Assembly: GCA_023213395.1 (NCBI GenBank)
Contig: CM041465.1
Coordinates: 206,281,741-206,345,740 of the forward strand
Direction of reading: 5' to 3'
Source of the DNA: Cycas panzhihuaensis
Taxonomy: Eukaryota > Cycadophyta
DNA length: 64,000 nt
A program made the translations under genes and the position numbers. The notes under the pieces were generated by a model, which had not been told where the DNA came from, did no database searches, and was given only the letters and a program-made list of their open reading frames with translations. This document shows, piece after piece, positions 11,172 to 22,400 of this stretch (position 1 is its first letter; every line of letters begins with the position of its first letter).

Positions 11172-12440
11172 TTGAGTTATGGAAGGAGAGATCTATTGTA
11201 TTATACATATTACCATAGAAGTGGTCACAATAAAGATAAATGCTTCTCAAAACATGGACCACCAACTAGAGGACATGCTCAAAATCCATCTGAGTCGAAG
11301 GTCAATAATAGATTATTCCTATCTAGTTTTTCTGCTAAGGAAGATGATGATGACAGTCGATACATTAATTCAGGTTGCTCAACTCACATGACACAAAAAA
11401 AATATCTGTTTCAGACCTTGGATAAAAACAGAAAAGGATCCATTATATTTGGAGACAATACCTCCTATGAATCAGTTGGGAAAGGTAATATAGCTTTAAT
11501 GACTGATATAGATGAATATAGACATTTAGATGATGTCTTATATATCCTTGCTCTAAGGAAAAACTTGCTATCAGTAGGACAGATGATGGGACAGGATTAC
11601 AAAGTGATTTTTTACAATGGTGAGTGTATTATCAAAGACAAAAGGAGAAATAAAGCTATTGTTACCAAAGGAAAAATGACTAAGGATCGCCTATTTAAAC
11701 TTATCCTCACTCCTTTAGATACGTATGCCCTAAGAACTTTAGCTACCATAGATAGTTATTTATGGCATAGAAGGTTTGGTCACCTTAACTACAATAGCTT
11801 GGCACTTATGAAAAGGATGGACATGGTCAATGGTCTACCACATATTGATGTCAATAAAAACTTGTGTGAAGGATGTCTCATTGGAAAGCACCATAGAGAA
11901 AGCTTTCCAGATTATAGTCATCATGCATGAGGCCCTCTTTAACTAGTATATATAGATATTTGTGGACCTATGAATACTCCTTCCCTAGTAGGTACAAAAC
12001 ATTTCCTCACCTTCATTGATGACTTCATAAGGAAGACATGGGTTTTCTTCCTAAGATATAAATCAGATGCCTCCAACCACTTTGTTGACTTCAAAACCTT
12101 TGTGGAGTGACAAAGTGGATATAAACTTTTATATCTAAGATCAGATAATGGGGGAGAGCTTACATCTAATGCTTTTAAGGACTATTGTATCCACCATAGG
12201 ATCAGAAGATAATTCACTAACCCCTATACCCCACAACAAAATGGTATAGCAAAAAGGAAGAATTGAACTATAGTTGAAATAGAAAGGTATATGCTTAAAG
12301 ACAAGAATTTGAGCCATGAATTTTGAGCTGAAGTAGTTTAGACAACTGTCTACCTACTTAATAGATGCTCCACTAAGGCACTTAGGTGGAAAACTCCAGA
12401 AGAAGCTTGGACTTCATCTCAGGGTATTTAGATGTCTTAC
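11172..12440 (+). pseudogene. pol: Decayed copia protease and integrase of element A
   Basis: The longest intact piece (11172-11930, 252 residues) runs from the damaged zinc knuckle (residues 10-24) through the aspartic protease site, where the expected Asp-Ser-Gly reads N66-S67-G68, to the integrase HHCC zinc module (LWHRRFGHLNY to LCEGCLIGK). Further core motifs follow in the same direction: IDICGP with its Asp near 11952, LRSDNGGE near 12140, and PQQNGIAKRK near 12235, where the catalytic Glu is Lys. Stops at 11928, 11941, 12108, 12211 and 12264 sit where Arg or Gln codons are expected. This order (protease, integrase, then reverse transcriptase) identifies Ty1/copia. Protease and integrase are both catalytically dead. 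Confidence 0.9.
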
Positions 12441-14390
12441 ATATGCCCATTTTCTTGATCAAAGAAGAACTAAATTGGATGAACATAGTGTCAAATATAT
12501 CTTCATTGGTTATAGTGAAACTTGTAAGTCCTATAAGGTCTATGATCCAAAATCAAGAAAGTTATATAGAGAAGAGATGTTAAATTTTAGGAAGATACCT
12601 ACTACCAAGACAATCAAGAAAAGAAGAAGGAGATTGCCATTAAATTTGATACATCTTCTAAGTCTAAATATGTGCCTTTCTTTAAGGAGAAACATCCATG
12701 AATCTAGTGGGGAGGGAACTTCATCTTAACCTCCATCACAATACCTACCCAAATGGGTTTATTGCAACTATGACTTGGGAGACATCTTGGATAATAATAG
12801 AAGATCCACACACTCACATAGGGTTAACTTTACCCTAATGAGCAAGGTATTAGAAACTCATAAGCCTCAAACCTTTGTAGAGGCTAATCAACATAAATAT
12901 TGGCAGAAAGCCATGGAAGATGAGTATAATTTTATTATTAAGAATGATACATGGGAACTTATTGACTTACCCCCAAAAAAGAAAGAAATTGGTACAAAAT
13001 GGGTCTGTAAGACTAAGTTTTGTTCAAATGGCTCCATTGACAAGTATAAAGCTAGATTGGTTACAAAAGGATATGCTAAAAATAAGGCATAGACTATACA
13101 GAAACCTTTACCCCTATTGCCAAGACAGAATCTATTTGAATGATGATGAGTCTAGCAGCCCAAATGGGTTGGAAAGTCTATCAAATGGATGTAAAAAGTG
13201 TCTTCCTAAGTGGATATATCGAAGAAGACATATATGTCACTCAACCCCTTAGTTTTGAAGTCAAGGGGGGAGATAACAAAGTATACAAATTAAAAAAGGC
13301 ACTATATGGTCTAAAACAAGCATCGAGGGCTTGGTATTCCCACATAGACAAGTATTTCAAAGATCAAGAGTTCGAGAGATCTCAGGCAAATCCAAGCTTG
13401 TATACTCAAATCAAGGGAAGTTCAATCTTGATTGTAGGTATTTATGTAGATGACCTAACATATACTGGAAATGACTCCCATCTCTTACATCAATTTAAAA
13501 ATGTTATGTGTAAGGAATTCGAGATGACGGACTTAGGCCTTATGCATTACTTCCTAGGATTGGAAGTTTGGCAAGATAAAAAAGGAATCTCCATATCTTA
13601 ATGTAAATATACATTAGATCTTCTACAAAGGTTCAGAATAATAGACTACAAACCATTGGAAACCCCAGAAGAAACGGGAATCAAACTATCTAAGACATAT
13701 GACTTTACTTTGATTGATCCAACTCTCTATAGATAGCTTATTGGTAGTTTAATATATTTGACATCTACCCAACCAAATATAACACACTCAGTTAGTGTTG
13801 TATCTAGGTTCATGCAGGATCCAAAGACCTCTCACTGGTAAGCTACCAAGAGAATCCTTAGATACCTCAAAGGAACTCCAGACTTTGGACTATATTACAA
13901 AGCTACCTCCAAATTTTAGTTGATTAGCTATACAGATTCAGATTAGGCAGGAGATATTGATGATAGAAAGTCTACAACGAGTTATATATTCATTATGGGA
14001 TTAGTAGCAGTAGCTTGGAGTACAAAGAAGCAGAATACAATCTCCTTATCTACAACCAAGGAAGAATATAAAGTAGCAATTGCAAGAGCATATGAGTTAG
14101 TGTGGTTAAGAAGACTATTACAGGATTTCTAGATCAAAAAACAAGGTCCCACCAGAATTTGGTGTGACAATCAGAGCACTATCCAAATGGCTAAGAATCT
14201 GGTATTCCACGGTAGAATAAAATACATTGAGACTCAACACCACTTCATTCGGGAACTTGTACAAGTAAACAAGATCGAGTTAGTTTATTGCAGCATTGAA
14301 GATCAGACAACAAACATTTTTATAAAGGCTTTGGGAAAAATTAAATTCCAAAAATTCAGAGAAAATTTGGGAGTCATCCACATTGGGCTT
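12441..14390 (+). pseudogene. pol: Decayed copia reverse transcriptase-RNase H of element A
   Basis: Reverse transcriptase copies element RNA to cDNA and RNase H removes the template. The start shows the integrase C-terminal pattern 'SVKYIFIGYSETCKSYKVYDP' in part. It is followed by the RT N-terminus (WQKAMEDEYNFI..NDTWELIDLP), the fingers motif GTKWVCKTKF, and KARLVTKGY. The next piece (13140-13601) contains MDVKSVFLSG, YGLKQASRAWY and an intact YVDD catalytic box at residues 102-105. RNase H follows with YTDSD (Asp), TKEEY (Glu) and WCDNQS (Asp), so its acidic residues can all be seen. Stops and shifts near 13090, 13599, 13736, 13840, 13918, 13946 and 14131 break the frame. Confidence 0.9.
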
Positions 14391-14401
14391 ATACGGGAGA
14401 A
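14388..14401 (+). other. Probable polypurine tract of element A
   Basis: A purine-rich stretch ending ACGGGAGAA lies immediately before the TG of the 3' LTR, where the plus-strand primer is expected. Confidence 0.55.
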
Positions 14402-14758
14402 TGTTAGGATAAACCCCAATATGATTAGAGATCTATGCACCTAGGGCCCCTCAAATCCACCTTTGAGGCCCCCTAAGGCACCTAGAGCCTACTAATGGCT
14501 GCTTAAAGGGACCTAGAGCTGACGTAACACTATTAAGGTATGTGCAATAATTATTTATCATTATTTTTTAATATTATTTAAATATTTTATCGGCTAACAT
14601 GCAAGTCGAGTTGATGGCACTTGCTGCCTCCCCAAATGTCTATTTATCAGGTGGGTATACCTCCCTAGTGTTTTTTTAGCACTGCCATTATTAAAAATCT
14701 TATGTTAATTCAAAATGTGCTTAGTGTAAAGTCCTGCTCTGTTCCTCTGCAACCCACA
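14402..14758 (+). repeat. 3' LTR of copia element A
   Basis: It starts TGTTAGGATAAACCCC and ends AACCCACA. It pairs with 2829-3183 and is followed directly by the TCTCT duplication. Confidence 0.9.
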
Positions 14759-14785
14759 TCTCTCTCTCTCTTATCTTTTTTTTTT

Positions 14786-14829
<44 letters not shown>

Positions 14830-14830
14830 C
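14759..14830. repeat. TC tract, T tract and (AT)n microsatellite
   Basis: TCTC repeats (14759-14771), a poly-T run (14776-14785) and about 20 AT units (14788-14827). The repeats sit between the target duplication of element A and the remains of a minus-strand gypsy element. Confidence 0.9.
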
Positions 14831-15189
14831 AACTTTTAGATTCTTAACTCTATCCTACTTCTCAAACTTTATCTACTATAGTGGGTTATAACTCTGCATT
14901 ATGGGTTGCACCTTAGGTCCTGACCTTTGTAGATAATTATAGGCATAATACCTTCATTCATGACATTTGTAACAAGTAATTTCATCCAGATTCCTTTGGA
15001 AATTAGCCTATGGAAAATTTGGTCTTAGGTTGTCTTATGGATGGTTGTATGTCCTCCCTTCTTAGTTAAATTTTAGAGATCTATAATCCCTCTAAGGTGA
15101 TTCTGATTGCATTTTCCTTTTTCCCTTCCATCCATCTCATCTACCTTATGTCTTCGTCTACTATTCTTTACAATGTCTAACCTTCTAAA

Positions 15190-16060
15190 TTATTTCTTCT
15201 AGAGTTTTGGGCTCAAATATCCTAATTTTGTTTTAAAATCCATCATTCATCCCACTAATAAACCTATAGATTTTTACTTTCTCTTCTTAAATATAAGGTA
15301 CATACTAAAGTAATTCCATAAAACTCCCTCTCATACACCTCTATTAACCTTCTTCCTTATTTCATTTCATGGAAAGCATCAATTTTCTTATTGTAGTACT
15401 ACACCAAGAGGTATTTTTATTTGAAATATTTTACAAATTTGATCCATTTTATGTCTTTTTCTTGAAATTCTTTAATCTTTTTATGGTGTTCTCACCATAA
15501 GGACGCCTTTCCTATTAGCTTATACACGGCTACTCTTACATTTTCACTAGAACTAAAGTTATTTAAACCAAAGTATTTCTCTATATTAATTAGCCATGAC
15601 TTAGCTTCATCTTCCTTCTTAATCTCTCTATTGAAGGTAGGGGGTCTTAGCTTCCTCATATCATACTACAGAATACTTCTATGTTCTTATTCTCTTCAAT
15701 ATAGTCTTGGTATTTCATTGGAATACATTGTGCTTGAACTATAATACCCCTCATCATCATCTTGAGTTTTTCTTCCAATTTCTCTACTTGAGTGCTTGTG
15801 AGTTGATGGCTCTCATGATCTGCTCCTTCCATTACTTCTAGTATTATTAATTCTCTTAGACTTTTCTTGCTCCATGGTCCTTTGAATGTTGTGGAGCATT
15901 GTCTTATAGTCCTTAAGGATTTTCTGATTATCCTCTTTATAGATCCTTAATTATTTGTACGAGCTCCTGATAATCTTCACTAATGTTATTGGTATATCAT
16001 TATGTTGGACTTCTTTTCACCTCGAATATTCTTCTATTTCCATCCCCTTAGTATTGGGAC
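15190..16060 (-). pseudogene. gag: Decayed Ty3/gypsy gag, minus strand
   Basis: On the minus strand, around 15660-15480, a frame reads through a retrotransposon gag (PF03732-type) core. It has PPTFNREIKKEDEAKSW, then an 'I E K Y F' segment, then 'VRVAVYKLIGKASLWWE', the usual 'K..fa...L.G.A..WW' signature. Upstream (about 15780-15690) a coiled, charged segment includes VEKLEEKLKMMM. Stops and shifts interrupt the frame on both sides. No protease or polymerase is recognisable further along (leftwards) before the AT microsatellite at 14788, so the element is truncated there. The primer site and LTR of the same element lie to the right, at 16398 and 16447. Confidence 0.75.
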
Positions 16061-16397
16061 TTACTTACACCTCTTGGGTTATTTTTGTATCATTTCTCAT
16101 TTCCTTTGTTCCTTGTTTAATAAAATGGCTTGTAATCTTTGTGTCTATACTTTATTTGATACCCTAATAAATTATTTTATAAAACTTTCATAATAACATG
16201 CCACTCTCGCATCCTCTTACAAGTATCAAACCTATAAACTTTGCTATATATAAACCTCAATCATACTCTAGTAATCTTCTCAACTTACTAGTGGGCTATC
16301 TATTCATTAGCCTTCAAATGAAACTTCAAGTTTATTATTCTATAAGTCTCTAAATAGCTATTGTCTAAAAATTTGTGTGTAAGGCTTCAAAACCTAG

Positions 16398-16444
16398 GCT
16401 CTAATACTAATTATCATTGCCCTACTTGTTATGCTCTAATGCTA
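16398..16444 (-). other. Duplicated primer-site-like motif, minus strand
   Basis: Two copies, 35 bp apart, of a sequence like GGCTCTAATACTAATTATCATTGCC (its first part at 16398, the second starting at 16433). On the minus strand each reads as a decayed TGGTATTAGAGC-type initiator-Met tRNA site. The right copy abuts the LTR start TGTCATGGCC and is the likely true primer site. The left one is a local duplication. Confidence 0.55.
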
Positions 16445-16446
16445 GT

Positions 16447-17652
16447 TGTCATGGCCTTACGGGAAAACATAATACACACGACAAATGCATACTCAACTGG
16501 GTAAATACCAAGTTGTCTAAATGAGATTTATTAAAAGCTCAAGTTATTTATTAATTTTTTTTTTTTGTAAATTCAATAGAAGCACCACCCATATGACATG
16601 AAAAATTTTAAGAGAATAGGGGTATTTATACATTTAAAAATATGATTCTTTTATCTATAATAGTACATACACAAAAGTATAAGAGATCATAAATCTATAA
16701 TCATCAACCCAGATAATATCCTAAATAATATAATAAAAAGAGGAGCTAACTAGATTGAAATAGAGGGATTCACTACCCAACCTTTCATAATCCTAAAGAG
16801 GAAAGTGCCCCTGTTCTAGAGCACATGATATAAGCATTAGAGTACTGGTGATCAATCCCTTTTCACATAATAATCTCCCCCCAACTGATCTACTAAGAAG
16901 TTGCCTTTATATCTACCATTGTAGTCTCCCTGATTCTATCTTTTCACAATGTTTCTACTACATTCCTTTAATTTCTAACAAATGTGTAAGAGAGTCACAC
17001 CTAACCATGTACGTTGCTAACATAGTTTATTATTGTAACATGCTCTATCTACAATAAAATTCCTATTTCTTGCTATTAATAATTCATTACTATTGTAATA
17101 AGTTATGAAATCACTCCACTCTTAAGGATGATATGGATTCACTCCATTTGTTAGTGTGACAAGTTGTGGAATCAGTTCACTCTTAAGGAGTATATGGAAT
17201 CACTCCATTTGTTGCTATAACATTTTATATGTTTCACATCCCTTTCTCTATTATGTAAGACAAACCAACATTACCATGCTTCATATGCCTCATTACTATA
17301 AAAATCTCAAAGGATTAGATCTTTGTGTAATCACATGCCCCACACAAGCATTAATTAATATCTAATTGTGGATTCACTCTACTTTCTCATAGGTTGTGGA
17401 CTCACTCCACATCATAAAGAGTTGTGGCCTCGCATCACCAAGGAAATATGGTCCCATACCATAAAAAATATGGCATCATACCACCTCATAAAAGACATGT
17501 GGGTTTACTCTACTTTATCATATAAATTATCCATGACACCTATGAACAATCCAAGGAGATTAGAACAATAATTCACTCATACACTCATAACAAAAACTAG
17601 TTATGTCCCTAACTTTGTTAGCTATTATTATTGGTTTCTAGCCCTACTACCA
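16447..17652 (-). repeat. Probable gypsy LTR, minus strand (right end uncertain)
   Basis: It starts TGTCATGGCC next to the primer motif, like the TGTCA(C/T)G starts of many plant gypsy LTRs. It holds degenerate tandem units with GGATTCACTCCA words at about 17100-17520. A possible CA end is at 17652 ('ctactaccaaca'), but there is no second LTR in the window to confirm it. Confidence 0.45.
17098..17525. repeat. Degenerate tandem repeats with TCACTCCA core
   Basis: Two adjacent units of about 60 bp (around 17108-17165 and 17166-17220) share 'tcactcttaagga..atatgga.tcactccatttgtt'. Shorter relatives with 'ttgtgga.tcactc.ac' continue to about 17525. No reading frame is involved. Confidence 0.7.
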
Positions 17653-18479
17653 ACATTTCCTTCTTCTATCTAGTGACTTGATCTGCTTGTAGTTGAGTTC
17701 AGGCTTCATTAAATTTTTCCTTCCAGCCAAAGATACCTTCCTCTTTCATCTTCCTGAGATAAAATATCCTTTCCCAAGCATGGTTCAATCAAATTTTCCT
17801 TAATGTCCTCAAGGTTAGCATAGGTTATGGGCTTTACTATCTAGAAGCACATAGTAGCTACCAAAAATAATTTCCAATTTTTATTGTTGAATAACTGTCA
17901 AAACTGCCCACTACTCCCATTTTTAAAAATATTTCCTCATAGGGAATTTCTAGGTGGTTCCTACATATCTAATTATATAAATATCTTTAATATGATTTCA
18001 ATGGGATTTATTTAATGAAATTTTATCAACTAACATGAAAATTATGAATAAAATTATAAAAGTTTGTCAATTGTTCTTCATACTACCACACCACTCTTTT
18101 GATATTTTGGGCTAATGGGGACACTTTAAAAGTATGAACAATTAAATTTATTGATATAAATATGAACACATTTTAATAAGAATTCCAATGCAACTAGAAT
18201 TATCTAATTCTAGCTTCATGTGAGTGAGATATCACCAAAATAGTAAAAGGTTGTTTAAGAATAATTTTTCACTTAATTAAGTTTAATCAAAATTTTGAAA
18301 TAAATAGATATCATCTCAGATATTTATTGAGCATAAAATCATTTTATATAAATGGATAACCCTTTTAAAAAGGTTCAAATTGATAGGTGGAGTGTAAAAA
18401 AGGGTTAAGTATTGAGAGAATTATAGACATTATAGTAAAGTGTTATTTTTTAGGATTCTATCCCTGTGTTTTCACTTTT
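17653..18479. other. Unassigned AT-rich stretch
   Basis: I see no protein motif, no RNA gene and no clear repeat partner here. It may be the continuation of the gypsy LTR or older flanking DNA. Confidence 0.4.
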
Positions 18480-18718
18480 TCACAAGCTCTTTTCCTATAG
18501 AGTTTCTTTTGACAAAGTCTTTTCTTGCATGAACTCCTTCTTGTGGAACTCTTCCTTACAAACTCTTCTATGTAAGACCTTTTCATGTAAGAACTCTTCC
18601 TTATAAACTTCCCCTATAAACGCTTTTCCTATATGGTTTTAATCTGTGAAGTTCTTTTTCCATGTCTGCTCCTCCTTATGGAACTCTTCTTTGTAGACCC
18701 TTCTACATGGGACTTTTT
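18480..18718. repeat. Degenerate 15-17 bp minisatellite, left half
   Basis: About 13 imperfect copies of a unit near GAACTCTTCCTTATA, for example GGAACTCTTCCTTAC, AGAACTCTTCCTTAT, AACTTCCCCTATA and GGAACTCTTCTTTGTA. The array stops where element B begins and related units resume after its 3' end (25770-25860), so element B inserted inside the array. Confidence 0.75.
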
Positions 18719-19058
18719 TATTAGAATAATGGCTATATTAGGGCTAGTATATACCTTAGGTTGATTACCTACATTGGGGTGATAACTTAGATTGACAGAG
18801 ATATTGTAGTGATACTATGTCAGATCTTAGCCATACTATAGTTGCACTTTGTTAGATATGTGTGGTATCATATCCAGCATTCATCAATGTCAATCAATGG
18901 TGGACTTTGAGTGGTGTGCCACATCCCACTCAAGTCTGGCTTATTTATTCATGGGGTCTAAAGACCCAAGTGTTCATCAACACCATCGCTCTTATGGGAT
19001 TGATGGTTTACTCCTTTCGGCATTCTCATTCTATTTACTCTATCAGATTATTTCATCA
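18719..19058 (+). repeat. 5' LTR of copia element B
   Basis: It pairs with 25438-25769 through 'ttgattacctacatt', 'tggactttgagtggtgtgcc', 'ttatttattcatgggg' and 'gattgatggtttactccttt'. The start has decayed from TG to TA. The end is CATCA, two bases before the primer site. Confidence 0.9.
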
Positions 19059-19060
19059 TT

Positions 19061-19072
19061 TGGTATCAAATC
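19061..19072 (+). other. Primer binding site of element B
   Basis: TGGTATCAAATC, two bases after the LTR. It is two bases away from the canonical plant initiator-Met site. Confidence 0.75.
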
Positions 19073-21303
19073 TTTATTCAAGTATTCAAAACCATCTTTC
19101 CTATTTATAAAAGGCAATGCCAGGTATTCAAAGCCATTACTCAAGAATTCATAGCCATATTCAAGAAACCATCTAAGGAGAAGTTTGTGAGGAGCCTGCC
19201 GAACATATTATTAGTATATGTATGCTCTTTGTTAGTTCAGTTTATCATTTACATTATCTAAATATCTTGTTTACATGATCAATTTATATTTGGGGTCATA
19301 TTTGATATATGTGTATGTAATGAGCAAAATATCTTTGTACATATGCACTTGTGCTTATATGTATAGTCACATCTAAGCACTTATTTCATTGTGGATGAGT
19401 ATTAAATCTATCTAGCCTTATATCTAATGTCACCCTATGGCAGAAAAGCCCTCTAATGCCAATTACTATTGTGCACTAAATATCAGGGGAGCATTTGATA
19501 TCCTCTTTTTATAAGCAGGACTCATGTATGATCTTTGATAGGCAATACTAACTGAAATATTTATCTTTGCATCTGAGTATACTTCTTGTACTCTCTTCTT
19601 GTCCTTAATAAAAGTTATAATACTTTAAGATTTTTCTCACATTGTTATTTTGTGCTCATCCAAGTACTAGCATCTCTACCATAACCCACAGATCTCAAGT
19701 GTGTCTTCACTTACTGGGTGGCTCTTCCTGTGACTAGTGGCTCTCTTGTGGACTTGTGCCCCTCGTGCCTACTCCTCTAGTAACCAGAAGACAATACCTA
19801 TGTCTCTATTAGACACACACTCCTCAAGACTATAACTAAAAAGTTGTCTTTACAACTCCCTCCATAATCAGTAGTATTATTGTGTGGATTACTTACATTA
19901 TATGGTTAAAAGGCATTCCTTTTCTAGTCTAACAATGTGTAAATCTTTAAAATATTTGTAGTCTACATCCTCCTTCTACAAGTCACTTGGCCTACATCCT
20001 CTATTGGGTCTCTACATCTTTTGTTAGAAGCATCTCTCATAAAATCTGTGCTACATTTTTTAATGTGTTTCTTTCCTTTGAGATATTAAAATTATTAAAA
20101 TATCATTTGCACAATGAGACATTACTCTTATACTTTTTTTGCTTAACAACATTTGCAGTTCCTACATCATCAATGTGTCATGACTTTCTAGTATGGTTGT
20201 TTTATTATTTTTGTCACCCTTTTTAGTATGGCTAAAATACTTACATTTATGGTTGAATGATAGTTTGGCAATTTTAATCATTATGCCCCTATGTCATATT
20301 TAAAGTTGCCCTTTTATCCTTAGTCTAATATTGTAAATATTTATAATTGCAAATCCATGAAGCTGCACATATTTGCCCGATCACCTGTATAGTTGTACTC
20401 CATTTATATCTCCTAAAATATTCACATAAATATTTATGTTTTATTGCATCTTTATACGATAGTCACTCACACAATTCCTCTTTTTTTGAAAAGTTTAATC
20501 ATTTCTATAAATAACATATATCCCCAGTGTATTATGTAAGGCTATCCGATAACGCTATCAGTATTTAATCATATACTATATTTTATATTATATTAAAACT
20601 CACTATCATTGAGCAACAAGTCACATTCAATAGTTAAAGTGACTAGGAATCATTTTTCTAAAAGGGGCTAATTCAATTTCAAAGAAGTTATTTCAAAATC
20701 AGCACCTATCTCTACTCCAGTGGCCATAACTATCATCATCAAAGTCAAAATTTAGTTTTATCAACTTCATGATGAAGTATATTTCTACCTAAACAAAATG
20801 AGTGATCACACAACCATATTTGGTTTCCATTTGATATACTTTTTAATAATTCAATCTAATGTAAAATTTCTTTGAGCCTTCTGTATTACAAGGCTAATTT
20901 TTCCTTAGACATTTTAATGTATATCTTAGCCATCTTATGTCAGAAATGAGTCTCGTATAAAGTGTTCGATTCATTTTTCTATCCTCTACTGAGTGGTTAA
21001 AAATTTAAAGTATTTTGAAGTCATTTAATGTAATTTTTTATAATCAAAGTTGGCATTTATTTTGGGCTTCCTACATAATGTCCTTTATATAAATTTTAGT
21101 ATGTAAACTCTCATTAATACAAAAATTTACTTTGGAGGTGGTTGAATCTTAATTGGGAATTTGTCTAAGTCCTAAAACTAAAGTGGGACAAATTTTAATT
21201 GCCTTTGAGTGTATTTTTATTACCTATTTTTAGTATTTTGTTAACACTTTCTTATAAGCACTTTACTTTTTAAATAGTTATTTTTCAAAGCAACTTTCTA
21301 ATT
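19073..21303 (+). other. Long non-coding leader of element B
   Basis: About 2.2 kb from primer site to gag ATG with no recognised protein. Near the start (19075-19175) 'attcaaa.ccat' recurs about four times. The length is similar to the combined leader of element A (about 2.6 kb without its nested element), so a long leader may be a family trait. A further decayed insertion within it cannot be excluded. Confidence 0.5.
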
Positions 21304-22400
21304 ATGGCATCAAATATTGGTAATGTTATGGTTCCGAAGTGTAATGGCACTAATTTTCTCAATTGGAGTAGATGTATGAAACCATTTTTTTTTCCTGCTT
21401 ATTGAAACAAATTACAGAACACTTATTAAAAACACCATTAAAGACGAGAAGGAAAGCTTTAAGGAGAATAAAACGAGAGACAATGAGGTGCTTGCATTCA
21501 TTTTTTGTGTTTTGGAAGATCATATATTTCTAAAGGTTAACAAAGTAATAATATCAAAGAAAACATGGGACACATTAAAGACTACATATAAAGGATCAAC
21601 ATCATCAAAGCTTCATACTTTAAGGAGTAAATTTGAGAATATAAGAATGAATACTAATAAAGGAGTTAACGACTTCATTACAAAGATTCAAGGCCTAATC
21701 AACTAAATAAGGGGCTTATGAGAGTTAATTAATGAGAAAAAGTTAGTTGAGAAAATCTTAAGGTGTGTAAGCGATATCAAATGGTTTAAGATGATGGCCA
21801 TTAGTATTAAGATCTTTAAGGACCTTAGCACCCTTATGATAGATCAATTAAGTGTTATGCTACTAATTATAGAAGAGAAAAAGAGAGGAATCAAGTTCCT
21901 TGAGTATGCTTTTACCACTAAGGTAAAAATTAGACCTTCATACTAAAGACAAGCTTCTAGAGACAAAGGACAATCCCCTTGAGATAGAGGTCAACCTAAA
22001 AATCAATTTCAAAGGCAAATTCAAAACTATTAAGCATAAAGATATCATCAAGATCAAGGTAATTATCAAGGACAAGGCCCAAGTCAAATTTACCAAGGGC
22101 AAAACCAATACTAAGGACAAAGGTACTTTCAAGGCTAAGGTCAAGGCCAAAATTATGGACCTCAAGGAAGAGGAAGAGGTCAAAGTCATAGGGGTAGAAA
22201 CCAAGAACAAAGATATAGAACCCTAAGGGGTAGAGGAACAATCCAATGTTTTTATTACCATAGAAATGAGAACGTAGATGAACATTATGTTGCAAAAATA
22301 TCAAGATTACAAACATGAATTGTTAACACAGCTATTGAGGAAAGGTAAGATGAAAGATTATTTCTTTCAAGTTTAATGGCTAATGAGGAAGAAGATGATG
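21304..22400 (+). pseudogene. gag: Decayed copia gag of element B
   Basis: It starts MASN and soon shows the copia gag signature NFLNWSRCM. The best-preserved piece (21488-21706) has 'ISKKTWDTLKTTYKG' and 'LRSKFENIRM', the usual 'W..L...y.g......L...fe.lkm' layout of UBN2-type gag. A glycine- and glutamine-rich segment (about 22040-22230, with GQG, QGQ and GRGRGQ) leads to the zinc knuckle at about 22245. There only the first Cys remains of C-X2-C-X4-H-X4-C: the second and last Cys read as Tyr and the His position is also lost. Stops are frequent and several replace CAA or CAG in the Gln-rich stretch. Confidence 0.85.

Larger units (their letters stand above)
2829..14758 (+). mobile_element. 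Ty1/copia retrotransposon A (decayed, with nested insertion)
   Basis: The element has two LTRs of about 355 and 357 bp with matching sequence, a primer binding site next to the 5' LTR, copia-order gag-protease-integrase-reverse transcriptase-RNase H between 10188 and 14390, a purine-rich stretch before the 3' LTR, and a 5-bp target duplication TCTCT on both sides (2824-2828, 14759-14763). Its span of about 11.9 kb is more than twice a usual copia element. The excess is a nested LARD-like element (4891-9245) and a long non-coding leader. Many in-frame stops make it non-autonomous. The 3' duplication lies at the edge of a TC microsatellite, so the match is slightly less telling than elsewhere. 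Confidence 0.9.

Noticed and set aside
16848-17365. Small plus-strand frames of about 70 residues
   Set aside because: They lie within a probable minus-strand LTR and have no motif.
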